The notes: generated from the letters alone by a model not told the origin. Counted from the stretch's first letter, positions 6,926 to 14,044 are shown. The stretch: 14,044 bases of DNA from Bryobacterales bacterium (GCA_016789785.1 JAEUQE010000233.1:1-14044), one strand, 5' to 3'. Made by a program: numbers and translations.

Positions 6926-9900
6926 TTAGAAGCTCAACTTCCCGGCAAGCGTGATCCGGCGCTGCTCCGGAAACTGCGTCGCGTTCACCTGCCCGAACAA
7001 TGTGTTGGCTGGGGCTGTGTTTGGCGCCGCGAACATTGCATGGTTCAACGCATTCTGCGCCTCGGCACGAAGCTGGAAGCGCATCTTCTCGGTGATCCGG
7101 AAGGTCTTGATCAGGGAGATGTCCCACTGGTTGAAACCATCCGCGCGAAGCCCGCTCAGCCGCAGCGGAAAGGCGCGTGCGTTCCACTCCAACTGGCGTG
7201 CGGGATCACGCTCGAAGCCCGTAGTGTTGAACCACCGTTCCGCAGTAGGATTGTCAACCTTGATGTCGTTGAGGCTCGCGCCATTGTAAATCACGTTCCC
7301 GAAACCGATCGGCGGGCCCACCATCCACTGATAGATCGCCTGCACCTGCCAGCCACCGGCAATCCCGTCCAGCACGGGATGAGTCTTCGCCATCCAACGC
7401 CGGCCTCGTCCCACCGGCAGTTCGTAGATGCCGGTCACCGAGATGTGATGCGGACGGTCCTGCGGCGAGATGACCTCCACTGGGGTGGGATCGAACGCAT
7501 TCAATAGTTCAACCGCTTCCATGAACTTCGACCAAGTGTACGATGCGCCGAGCGTCATGCCGTGGGAGAAGCGCTTGTTGAACTGTGCCTGTAGCGAGTG
7601 ATACCACGAATAGCCGATATCGTCTGTCGTGTTGAGCGCTGAAAAGTGGGGGAACGGCGTGAGAAGCTGCGCCCGGGTGATGTTGCGAGCCGCCAGGCCC
7701 GATCCGTCAAACGTAGGAATTCCGAAGAACGGGTTCGGCACGTTCGCCGTCATGAAGTTGATTCGATCCTGATCGCGAACGGGCAGGCGGCTGTAATAAC
7801 TGCCGGGAACGGCGCTGAGGTCGCGGTCGACGCCCAGCAGCGTACCTCGATTGCCGACATACATCGTCTCAACCACGATGCGGCCGGGTAACTCGCGCTG
7901 CACGCCGAAGCTCCAGCGCTGCATGTAGCCGTTACGCCGCGTGGGATCGAAGAAGCCGGGCGCGCGGCCGACGAACGTCAGCAGACCACCGGAAGCCGCC
8001 GCGGGTTGCAGTGCGCCATCGGGCAGGGGATTGGCGAGGGTTGCGCGGAACGTCAGCCCGTTATCCAGGCTGGGCACGACACTCGTGCGCTGGCTGAACC
8101 CCTGCTGATTGACGTCGTTGTAACTGGCGCCGAGTAACTCATAGTACATGCCGAAGCCGCCGCGGAGCACCGTCCTCGGCGTCACAGTCCAGGCGAAACC
8201 GAGGCGCGGCGCGAAGTTATTGCGATCGGTCCGCCAGAGCCCGCGCGGCACGCTGCCAACACCGGAGAACAGCAGCCCGCCCGCGGTGCGGAATTGTCCC
8301 ACCGGCAGTTCAGGAATCGGCGCGGTCGCATAGTTCGCACGCGCACGGTCTGAGATGGGGTTCGGCGCATCGAAGTCGAAGCCGCGCACCGTCCGGTTGT
8401 AGCGTTCCACAATCGGAGTCTCCAGTTCGTAGCGCAGCCCCATGTTCAAGGTGAGGCGCGGCGTGACACGCCAGTCATTCTGGAAGAAGAGACCGAAAAA
8501 GCGTGATTGCTGCGCATAGGAGGCGTTGATATCCTTGCCGCCGCCCGTAGGCAGGCCAACCAGAAACGAAGCCAGGCCCTGGCCGATCGGCGACGTGGGC
8601 GAGTTGTCGAGCGGACCACGCGTCCATGCCGCCTGGAAATCGAGGCTCGGCGCAACGTTTCCGAATCCCGTACGGTTCTCCTGGAATACGCGCATTTCGC
8701 CGCCGAAACGGTAAGTCCGATTCCCCTTCGAGTAACTCACATTCCCGGTCAACGTATGGTAATTCGTGGCCGAGATATAGCCGCTGTTCTGGCTCAATCC
8801 CTGCAGTCCCTGGATCGTGATCGCAGGCAAGGCGGACGTGGTTGGGTCGATCTGGCGCAGCAGCACCGGCGAAAATCCAAGCGCCGCCAGATCCATGCCT
8901 GCGCTGTCAGGCCCGAGATTGTTGAGATAGCGCGTGAATCCGTAGCGCAGATTGAGCACTGTGGACGCGTTCAACATGAGTACATCGTCCAGCGAAAGGC
9001 CTCGATGCTGGCGGTCTTCCACCTGGCCGACCGCGAGGTTGTCCGGAAACCGGCGTCCGCCCGGCTCGTCGAGGTTTGAGTACGCCATTGAGCCGAAGAC
9101 GCGGTGTTTCTCATTGAACGTATGATCCAGGCGCGCCGAGTGCGAAAAGTAGTCAATGCGGGTTCCGATCGGCGCGATGAAGTTATTGCGGCCTTCCGGA
9201 TTTTCCGCGTTGTTGGGCAGCGGATAGAAATTCAGAAGCGCTTTGGCCACCGGATCGATCCTCGCCACTGGGATGCGGTTTCCCGCATATGGCTGGCGGG
9301 AGAAGCGTCCGCCCGCTTCGGCGCGGATCGTCGATGGATCGAAGATCTGATAGCGTGAGCCCAATGCCAGTAACTGGGAAAAATCGCCGTTGCGCTGTAA
9401 CTCCGTAGGCACTGTGTTATTGCCGGTTACCGGCCGTTTGCGGTCCAACCGGTCATAGCCGTAGACGAGGAACGTGCGGTTTCGGATAAGTGGACCGCTG
9501 GCCGTGGCTCGATAGCGGTTGGTGAGCACGGGTGGCCACTGCGACTTCTTCTTCTCTTCGGTGATCGGTCCTGTGGTGGGATCGAAGATGAACCGGTTGA
9601 CGAAGAAGTTCCGCGTGGTGAGAGGGCGGCTGTAATGGCTGAACCAAAGATCGCCGTGATACTGGTTCGTCCCCGCCTTCGTCACGATGTTGAAGTTCGC
9701 CCCGGAGAATCCGCCGAGCGCCGCATCATAGGGCACCGTGTCGATCTTCATCTCCTGGATCATTTCGGGAGGCGGCGAGTACGACACTTGCCCGCCTTGC
9801 GTCATGATCGGGTTGCCATCCAGTGCGAACTGATTCGATCGCGTCCGCGTGCCGACCGCAGCCACCTGGCTGATGGAATCCAGCGCATGGGGAAACCATC

Positions 9901-10393
9901 CGTGGCTCGATGCGTTGGTGGCGATGATGCCCGGCGTGAGCTGCAGCAGATAGAGCGGATTGCCTCCCGCCAGCGGCAGCTCGGTCAGCCGTTTCGTATC
10001 CACCAACTGGCCGATACTGGCTTCGCTCGATTGCAGCAGCGGTGTCTCGGCAGTCACGGTAACGGACTCCGAGAGTGCGCCCGGTTCCATGGTGATATCG
10101 ACGGTCAGCGCATCACCCACCCGGACCTCAATGCCCGGATTCTCGAAGCGCTTGAAACCGGATAGCTCCGCGGACAAGCGGTAGCGTCCGGGGTTGATGT
10201 AGAGAATGAGATAGTTGCCTTGCGCGTTGGTCTGCGCGTTCAGCACGACGCCCGTTTCCAGGTTCGTGAGCGTGACGGGTATGCCGGGGACCACGGCGCC
10301 GGAACTGTCGATGACGCGGCCAAGAAGGCGGCCGCGCGGATCCTGGGAGAAACATTCGATGACGAGAAGTAAGGCGAGCAATAGGAGTCTCAT
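6926..10393 (-). CDS. Oar-type TonB-dependent receptor with carboxypeptidase-regulatory-like domain
   Basis: A giant outer-membrane receptor (1,155 residues from ATG 10393). A signal peptide (MRLLLLALLLVIECFSQ) is followed by a carboxypeptidase-regulatory-like Ig-type domain at about 20-105 (RLLGRVIDSSGAVVPGIPV; AQGNYLILYINPGRYRL). Then comes 'VTVTAETPLLQSSEASIGQL' and a plug starting with LTELPLAGGNPLYLLQLTPG, and a long C-terminal beta-barrel ending in phenylalanine (KLSF), as expected for BamA-dependent insertion. The architecture is that of the Oar-like receptors expanded in Acidobacteriota. They take up large ligands with energy from TonB-ExbBD, and their ligands are mostly unknown. I choose ATG 10393 because it puts the signal peptide at the N terminus and follows a consensus TATAAT at 10415-10410. 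ATGs at 10411 and 10429 are in frame but would overlap that box. A weak AGG lies about 8 nt upstream. It is divergent from the amidohydrolase pair and upstream of the secreted esterase. Confidence 0.93.
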   Translation of the reverse strand: MRLLLLALLLVIECFSQDPRGRLLGRVIDSSGAVVPGIPVTLTNLETGVVLNAQTNAQGNYLILYINPGRYRLSAELSGFKRFENPGIEVRVGDALTVDITMEPGALSESVTVTAETPLLQSSEASIGQLVDTKRLTELPLAGGNPLYLLQLTPGIIATNASSHGWFPHALDSISQVAAVGTRTRSNQFALDGNPIMTQGGQVSYSPPPEMIQEMKIDTVPYDAALGGFSGANFNIVTKAGTNQYHGDLWFSHYSRPLTTRNFFVNRFIFDPTTGPITEEKKKSQWPPVLTNRYRATASGPLIRNRTFLVYGYDRLDRKRPVTGNNTVPTELQRNGDFSQLLALGSRYQIFDPSTIRAEAGGRFSRQPYAGNRIPVARIDPVAKALLNFYPLPNNAENPEGRNNFIAPIGTRIDYFSHSARLDHTFNEKHRVFGSMAYSNLDEPGGRRFPDNLAVGQVEDRQHRGLSLDDVLMLNASTVLNLRYGFTRYLNNLGPDSAGMDLAALGFSPVLLRQIDPTTSALPAITIQGLQGLSQNSGYISATNYHTLTGNVSYSKGNRTYRFGGEMRVFQENRTGFGNVAPSLDFQAAWTRGPLDNSPTSPIGQGLASFLVGLPTGGGKDINASYAQQSRFFGLFFQNDWRVTPRLTLNMGLRYELETPIVERYNRTVRGFDFDAPNPISDRARANYATAPIPELPVGQFRTAGGLLFSGVGSVPRGLWRTDRNNFAPRLGFAWTVTPRTVLRGGFGMYYELLGASYNDVNQQGFSQRTSVVPSLDNGLTFRATLANPLPDGALQPAAASGGLLTFVGRAPGFFDPTRRNGYMQRWSFGVQRELPGRIVVETMYVGNRGTLLGVDRDLSAVPGSYYSRLPVRDQDRINFMTANVPNPFFGIPTFDGSGLAARNITRAQLLTPFPHFSALNTTDDIGYSWYHSLQAQFNKRFSHGMTLGASYTWSKFMEAVELLNAFDPTPVEVISPQDRPHHISVTGIYELPVGRGRRWMAKTHPVLDGIAGGWQVQAIYQWMVGPPIGFGNVIYNGASLNDIKVDNPTAERWFNTTGFERDPARQLEWNARAFPLRLSGLRADGFNQWDISLIKTFRITEKMRFQLRAEAQNALNHAMFAAPNTAPANTLFGQVNATQFPEQRRITLAGKLSF

Positions 10394-10409
10394 CGTTTTG
10401 CCTGGTGCC

Positions 10410-10415
10410 ATTATA
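10410..10415 (-). promoter_or_regulatory. Consensus -10 box (TATAAT) for the receptor gene
   Basis: The minus strand reads TATAAT, a perfect -10 hexamer, 16 nt before the chosen ATG (10393). Transcription would start near 10403, leaving a leader of about 10 nt. There is no good -35 hexamer at 16-18 nt, only the palindrome at 10425-10436, which suggests activator dependence. On the plus strand the same stretch reads TATATT (10412-10417), five of six matches to the consensus, so it could also serve the amidohydrolase genes with a leader of about 50 nt. Confidence 0.45.
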
Positions 10416-10424
10416 TTCCCGTGG

Positions 10425-10436
10425 TGCATCGATGCA
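10425..10436. promoter_or_regulatory. Perfect 12-bp palindrome between divergent genes, candidate operator
   Basis: TGCATCGATGCA is a perfect palindrome in the 81-bp region between the receptor and the first amidohydrolase gene. It sits where the -35 region of the receptor promoter would be and is suited to a dimeric regulator. No regulator gene is next to it. Function is inferred only from position and symmetry. Confidence 0.35.
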
Positions 10437-10474
10437 TGCCTGTGCCACGTGAGCAGTGATAGGATGACTGTTCC

Positions 10475-11710
10475 ATGAAGGTGCTACTCGGTCTGGCAAT
10501 CGCATCTCTTGGCGCGCCGGTAGTCTCAATGGCGCAGCCCTACGATCTGTTGATCAAAGGTGGTCACGTCATTGATGCAGCCAATGGTGTGGACGCGGTG
10601 CGCGACGTCGCTGTGGCGAACGGGCGCATTGCGAGAGTCGCGGCCGGCATCCCGCCGGCGCAGGCCCGCAAAGTCATGGACGCCTCCGGGCTCTACGTCA
10701 CACCAGGGTTGGTGGATCTGCACTTCCACTCCTATGGTTACGAGGGCGCGATCTTCCCCGACGACACGGCTCTGCTCACCGGCACAACCACGGTGGTCGA
10801 TGCGGGTGGCCCCGGTTATCGCACCTTCGACGACTTCAAGGCGAAGATCGTGGACAAAGTGCGAACGCGCGTGCTGGCGCTCATCAACATCGCGGGCGGT
10901 GGCATGGTGGGCTCGGCGTCGGAAGATAACGTCGAAGACATGCTGCCCGAGAAAACCGCCGAGGTAATCCGCAAACACAAGGGGCTGATTGTTGGCGTCA
11001 AAGTGGCGCACTTCGGCAAGCCCGGCTGGGACGCGTTGAAACGCGCCGTGGAAGCAGGCCGGCTGGGCAACGTGCCCGTGATGGTGGACGACAAGATTTT
11101 CACGGACACCGGGCGCACTTCGCGCGAAAAGCTGCTTGACGTGATGCGCCCTGGCGACATGCACACGCACATGTACAACGACCGGCAAGTGGAGATCGTC
11201 AGCCGTTTCAACGGCCGTGTGCAGGAGTACGCGATCGAGGCGCGGCGACGTGGTGTGCTCTTCGATCTTGGTCACGGTGCCGGCAGCTTTCTGTGGACCG
11301 TCGCCATGGCGGCTGCGAAACAGGGCTTCTTCCCCGATACCATCAGCACCGATCTGCACTCCTCCAGCATCCTGATGCAGCAATCCGACATGCCGAACTG
11401 CATGTCGAAGATGATGCTGCTTGGAATGAAATTGCAGGATGCGGTGGCGAAGTCGACCGTTGTGCCCGCCAAGGTGATCCACAAGTATCCCGAGATCGGC
11501 ACGTTGTCGGAAGGCGCCATCGCCGATATCGCGGTGCTGGCGTTGCGTGACGGCGTCTTCGCGTTCAAGGATTCGTGGGGCAAGAAGATGTTGGGCAAGC
11601 AGAAACTGGAAGCGGTCGCGACCGTGCGTGAAGGCAAACTCGTGTTCGACGCCGAGGGCCGCGGCTTCCCGGAATGGACGAAGGCCGGCAACTACGAGGT
11701 GCTGCCGTGA
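10475..11710 (+). CDS. Exported amidohydrolase, COG3964-like (dihydroorotase-related), copy 1
   Basis: A 411-residue amidohydrolase-superfamily metalloenzyme with a signal peptide (MKVLLGLAIASLGAPVVSMA-QP), so probably periplasmic. The N-terminal beta-sandwich (YDLLIKGGHVIDAANG) leads into the HxH strand (H83, H85 in VDLHFHSY). K176 (GVKVAH) fits the bridging lysine. H232 (GDMHTHMY), H267 (DLGHGAG) and D293 (STDLHS) follow, and the strand order and the 'RPGD..TH' and 'GTLSEGAIADIAVL' motifs match COG3964. These proteins are often misnamed dihydroorotases, and one characterised member hydrolyses acetyl-(R)-mandelate. Where typical members have histidine in 'MVHIG', this one has D205 (VMVDDK), an apparent change of a metal-site residue. 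Start ATG 10475 has AGGA at 10461-10464. Its stop overlaps the GTG start of the next gene. True substrate unknown; an acyl ester/amide or cyclic amide is expected. Confidence 0.88.
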   Translation: MKVLLGLAIASLGAPVVSMAQPYDLLIKGGHVIDAANGVDAVRDVAVANGRIARVAAGIPPAQARKVMDASGLYVTPGLVDLHFHSYGYEGAIFPDDTALLTGTTTVVDAGGPGYRTFDDFKAKIVDKVRTRVLALINIAGGGMVGSASEDNVEDMLPEKTAEVIRKHKGLIVGVKVAHFGKPGWDALKRAVEAGRLGNVPVMVDDKIFTDTGRTSREKLLDVMRPGDMHTHMYNDRQVEIVSRFNGRVQEYAIEARRRGVLFDLGHGAGSFLWTVAMAAAKQGFFPDTISTDLHSSSILMQQSDMPNCMSKMMLLGMKLQDAVAKSTVVPAKVIHKYPEIGTLSEGAIADIAVLALRDGVFAFKDSWGKKMLGKQKLEAVATVREGKLVFDAEGRGFPEWTKAGNYEVLP

Positions 11711-12918
11711 AGATCCTGATGCTGTTGATTGCCAGTGTTGCCAGCGCGGCCGATATCTACGACTTGCTGATCCGTAACGGGCATGTCATCGATCCCGCGA
11801 ATCGCCGCGACGGGCGCATGGATGTCGCGGTCACGGGCGGCAAGATCGTGAAGGTTGCGCCGAATCTGCCGGCATCGCAAGCGCGCGTGGTGGTGGATGC
11901 GTCGGAATACTATGTCACGCCGGGGCTCATCGACATTCATACGCACTTCGATGCGCAAGGCGCCGATCTGAACCTCAATCCTGATCACAATGCGCTGCGT
12001 TCGGGCGTGACCACCGCGGTGGATGCGGGCTCCTCCGGTGCGGATAACTTCGAGAACTTCCGCCGCAAGGTGATCGATCACGCGAAGATCCGCCTGCTCG
12101 CGTTTCTGAACATCGTGGCGGCGGGCATGTATGGCGGGCAGGTGGAGGATGATCCGAAGCAGATGAATGTCGCCAAGGCCGTGGCGATGGTGAAGAAGCA
12201 CCGGGACGTGATTGTCGGTATCAAGACGGCGCACTATCAGCCCGCGGATTGGATTGCCGTGGACAACGCGGTGAAGGCGGCATCGGAGTCGGGGACGGTG
12301 ACGATGGTCGACTTTCATCCCAAGCCCGGCCGCGGCTATCGCGAGTTGATTCTCGAACACATGCGCCCCGGTGATATCCACACGCACTTCTATGGGCGGC
12401 TGACTCCGCAGATCGATGACAACAAGAAAGTGCAGCCGTATATGTGGGAGGCTCGCAAGCGTGGGGTACTGTTTGATGTCGGGCACGGCAACGGCAGTTT
12501 CTGGTTCCGCATCGCCGCGCCGGCAATTCAACAGGGCTTCCTGCCGGACACAATCTCGACCGATATTCACAAGCGCAGCGTGATGCTGCCAAGGGCGACC
12601 ATGATTCAGACGATGTCGAAGTTTCTGAATCTCGGGATGACCTTGCAGCAGGTGATCGAGCGCAGTACGGTGAATCCGGCGAAGGCGATTCGGCGGCCCG
12701 AACTCGGCACGCTGAACGAGGGCGCCGAGGCGGACATCGCGATTCTGAAGCTGGAACGGGGTAAGTTCGCGTTTCTGGATTCCGGTCTCGCGAAGCTTAC
12801 GGCCGACCGGCGGTTGCGCTGCGCGGTGACGATACGTGCCGGTAAGGTCGTGTGGGATGAGGATGGTCTGAGTCTGGGCGATGTGTCGCAGGCGGGTCCC
12901 TACAGTAACTTCAAGTAA
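11707..12918 (+). CDS. Exported amidohydrolase, COG3964-like (dihydroorotase-related), copy 2
   Basis: A 403-residue paralogue of the preceding protein. From 'DLLI' to the HxH motif 37 of 62 residues are identical by eye, so the pair arose by duplication. A short signal peptide (MKILMLLIASVASAADI, M from GTG) is present. The metal-site layout is H78 and H80 (IDIHTHFD), K173 (GIKTAH), H227 (GDIHTHFY), H260 (DVGHGNGS) and D286 (STDIHK). As in copy 1, D202 replaces the usual histidine (MVDFHP), although H204 follows two residues later and might take over. The GTG start overlaps the upstream TGA (GTGA) and has GAGG at 11696-11699, 7 nt away. This is better supported than the later ATG at 11719 and implies coupled translation and perhaps joint activity. 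The copies differ most around 146-165 and 295-300, where substrate specificity may differ. No terminator is evident after the stop. Confidence 0.88.
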   Translation: MKILMLLIASVASAADIYDLLIRNGHVIDPANRRDGRMDVAVTGGKIVKVAPNLPASQARVVVDASEYYVTPGLIDIHTHFDAQGADLNLNPDHNALRSGVTTAVDAGSSGADNFENFRRKVIDHAKIRLLAFLNIVAAGMYGGQVEDDPKQMNVAKAVAMVKKHRDVIVGIKTAHYQPADWIAVDNAVKAASESGTVTMVDFHPKPGRGYRELILEHMRPGDIHTHFYGRLTPQIDDNKKVQPYMWEARKRGVLFDVGHGNGSFWFRIAAPAIQQGFLPDTISTDIHKRSVMLPRATMIQTMSKFLNLGMTLQQVIERSTVNPAKAIRRPELGTLNEGAEADIAILKLERGKFAFLDSGLAKLTADRRLRCAVTIRAGKVVWDEDGLSLGDVSQAGPYSNFK

Positions 12919-13105
12919 GTGGGACAGGAGTCCAGAAGTGCGAGGGTCGTCCGCGCGATTCCCCCAATCCACTCGTAAGCGCGAACTGAATTGCATCCCA
13001 CTGGCCAGTAGCCAAAACACGTCGTTACTCGGACTCAAGCTCTGCCTGAACTCGCCCAGATCTTCTCGTCGGGGCGAGCTCTCGAAGGGCACCCACCCTA
13101 TCTTA

Positions 13106-13296
13106 TTGCAAAAACTGCCACTTGCAAAACCCTTGCACATCGCAATCGCCTGAACGTGGAATCGGGCTCCATTGTGGAGACTTGCAATTGGTCAGGCGAA
13201 CGGCTCAAGCCCTATCGCCTGAATCTGTGTGATGGAGTCACCATGGAGCGCCGCCGGGACCAAAACGACAAAGAGTCTCACTTTGCGCTTGCAATT
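13106..13296. repeat. Cluster of TTGCAA motifs
   Basis: The self-complementary hexamer TTGCAA occurs at 13106, 13122, 13182 and 13289, with the variant TTGCAC at 13133. The first two are part of a longer TTGCAAAA. Spacing is irregular (16, 11, 49 and 107 nt). This might be a set of binding sites, but short A/T-centred hexamers can also cluster by chance. Confidence 0.25.
13146..13222. repeat. Three 8-nt inverted/direct repeats able to form two mutually exclusive hairpins
   Basis: TCGCCTGA occurs at 13146-13153 and 13215-13222, and its exact reverse complement TCAGGCGA lies between them at 13192-13199. The central copy can pair with the right copy (8-bp stem, 15-nt loop, with an inner GGC-TCAA-GCC) or with the left copy (38-nt loop), but not both. 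No T-run follows, so this is not a standard terminator. Confidence 0.45.
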
Positions 13297-13744
13297 CGTA
13301 CCCAAAAGAGCTCACATCCGGGGTAAGCAGGATTCCGGTGCGTTTTCGCCGAATCGGCATCTCCCCACAACGCACTCTGCTTTATTCGCTGACGCGAGCG
13401 CCTGTGTGCAGTTTGCTGCGGTAAGAGAACCGTCCTGCCGCGCAGGCGAACCCAGTTATTCGCGGTGCGATCGGGCGGCGCATTCGATGACGCTACGGTA
13501 ACTTCCTTTCCTCCTCAATGCGTGGACGCGGTGACAAGCCCGAGACTTTTTGGCTGTGCGCGAGTGCCGCTCCTTTCAAACAAGACTGACGAGCCCGACA
13601 ATCCGGATTTCCAAGCGGTGCAGGTGTTGTCCAGCCGCGGACTTCGAGGAATGTCATGCGAATGTGACCTGTTTGTCGCAGTGCCGACGATCGTTTGTGG
13701 AGCGCAGGCGCCGCAGGAGGCGCAAAAGCGTTCGGATTCCAGGG

Positions 13745-13807
13745 CGCATTGAGCGATTAGCGCTGAGCGACCGGCAATCAGCTTTCGGCATTCGGATTTT
13801 GGCTTTA
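13745..13807. repeat. Degenerate heptanucleotide array (about 9 units, consensus RGCNNTY)
   Basis: Reading the plus strand in steps of seven from 13745 gives CGCATTG, AGCGATT, AGCGCTG, AGCGACC, GGCAATC, AGCTTTC, GGCATTC, GGATTTT and GGCTTTA. Nearly every unit begins A/G-G-C and ends in pyrimidines or near-pyrimidines, so a 7-nt phase is kept over 63 bases although no unit is exactly repeated. This looks like an old simple-sequence expansion that has diverged. No coding frame explains it. Confidence 0.45.
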
Positions 13808-13883
13808 TTGAGTTTCCTTTTGGCGGACGACCGCTGAAGACAAGTCTCTTGGCCCAATTACATCGAAGCGACAGGTAAGCGTC

Positions 13884-13985
13884 ATGAACAGAAAACGAGC
13901 GCTTCTGTCGGCATTGGTGGTGACAGTAATTCTGGTACCGCCGTTTTTCGCGGCGTACAACAACTATCCCTCCGTGCCAATATAG
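13884..13985 (+). CDS. Possible 33-residue membrane or exported peptide
   Basis: A short frame starting at ATG 13884 with AGGT at 13873-13876, about 7 nt upstream. It encodes 33 residues: a positively charged start (MNRKRA), a hydrophobic stretch of about 18 residues (LLSALVVTVILVPPFFAA) and a short polar tail (YNNYPSVPI). This is the layout of a small single-span membrane protein or a signal peptide with a tiny mature part. The Pro-Pro pair inside the hydrophobic stretch is a little unusual for a helix. It matches nothing I recognise. It could also be the remnant of the 5' end of a lost secreted-protein gene. Evidence is the ribosome binding site, the charge-hydrophobic-polar pattern and the lack of any competing gene. 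Confidence 0.4.
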   Translation: MNRKRALLSALVVTVILVPPFFAAYNNYPSVPI

Positions 13986-14044
13986 CTGAGACACTTTTCC
14001 TGGTCTTAATTACTGAGCAGGGCGAGAATAGGATTCAGCGTGAA

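Larger units (their letters stand above)
12919..13883. other. Long intergenic region, no convincing protein gene
   Basis: About 965 bases without a gene I can defend. Open frames on both strands lack ribosome binding sites, family motifs and signal peptides, and their residue make-up (rich in R, S, C, P) is that of chance frames. No tRNA-like cloverleaf, intact rho-independent terminator or transposase remnant is seen. What it does hold is listed separately: TTGCAA sites, competing inverted repeats and a heptamer array. It could carry a non-coding RNA, or be decayed sequence. Confidence 0.5.

Noticed and set aside
6653..7507. Plus-strand open frame running through the tandem repeats into the receptor gene
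   Set aside because: The repeat period (83) is not a multiple of three, so successive units are read in different frames. The rest is antisense to a clear receptor gene.
10526..11482. Minus-strand open frame antisense to the first amidohydrolase
   Set aside because: Same pattern: H/R/V-rich chance translation opposite a well-supported gene.
13075..13110. tRNA remnant suggested by a TTCGAGA-like loop on the minus strand
   Set aside because: The flanking bases do not form a T-arm, and no acceptor, D or anticodon arms can be found.
11692..13140. Long minus-strand open frame (482 codons) antisense to the second amidohydrolase
   Set aside because: It has no family motifs, is rich in His and Arg as expected for antisense of a high-G+C gene, and overlaps a gene with intact active-site motifs.
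13229..13752. Two overlapping plus-strand open frames in the gene-poor region
   Set aside because: No ribosome binding sites, no motifs, and chance-like residue composition.
13515..13994. Minus-strand open frame of 159 codons in the gene-poor region
   Set aside because: Cys- and Arg-rich without domains or a ribosome binding site, and it spans the heptamer array.
14028..14044. Start of another plus-strand gene at GTG 14040 after AGGA
   Set aside because: Only one full codon and part of the next are visible before the window ends, so it cannot be supported.

Overview
The window looks like chromosomal DNA of a soil or sediment Acidobacteriota bacterium, probably near Solibacter/Bryobacter. 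This is inferred from family content, not from any marker gene. The strongest hint is the giant Oar-type TonB-dependent receptor with an N-terminal carboxypeptidase-regulatory-like domain. It carries the 'ELPL-GG/NP..LLQLTPG' plug signature typical of that phylum's expanded receptor family. G+C is high in most genes (41 of 60 bases in 4141-4200). Genes sit in short convergent and divergent pairs. There is no tRNA, rRNA, CRISPR array, IS element or phage gene.

Layout. (1) 1-741: the 3' end of an amidase-family gene, cut by the window edge. (2) 751-1584: a DUF5677-like gene of lower G+C, probably accessory. (3) 1636-3395, minus strand: a translationally coupled pair, an aspartyl/asparaginyl beta-hydroxylase-like dioxygenase with a Nif11-like tail followed by a PAPS-type sulfotransferase. 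(4) 3458-4942, plus strand: an orphan protein resembling the catalytic core of histidyl-tRNA synthetase/HisZ, followed by an HslR-type S4 RNA-binding protein. (5) 4972-10393, minus strand: the Oar-type receptor, then a 406-bp gap, then a secreted tannase/feruloyl-esterase-family enzyme. The gap holds an 83-bp tandem repeat array in which each full unit can fold into a stem-loop. (6) 10475-12918, plus strand: two tandem paralogous secreted amidohydrolases of the COG3964-like group, divergent from the receptor across an 81-bp region. That region has a perfect 12-bp palindrome and a consensus TATAAT. (7) 12919-14044: about 1 kb with no convincing large gene. It contains competing inverted repeats, a cluster of TTGCAA sites, a degenerate 7-nt periodic array and a plausible 33-residue membrane/secreted peptide gene.

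How the genes may work together. Regions 5 and 6 look like an envelope uptake-and-hydrolysis locus. The receptor would import a bulky ligand, the tannase-family enzyme would cleave aromatic carboxylic esters outside the cytoplasm, and the two exported amidohydrolases would cleave an acyl or cyclic amide/ester bond. Characterised COG3964 relatives include an enzyme acting on acetyl-mandelate, so an aromatic-ester theme is reasonable but unproven. Regions 3 and 4 are separate two-gene units with a possible post-translational-modification or RNA/translation flavour. The best candidates for something new are the hairpin-bearing tandem repeat between receptor and esterase, the hydroxylase-Nif11/sulfotransferase pair, the HisRS-like orphan, and the amidohydrolase pair with an apparently altered metal site.
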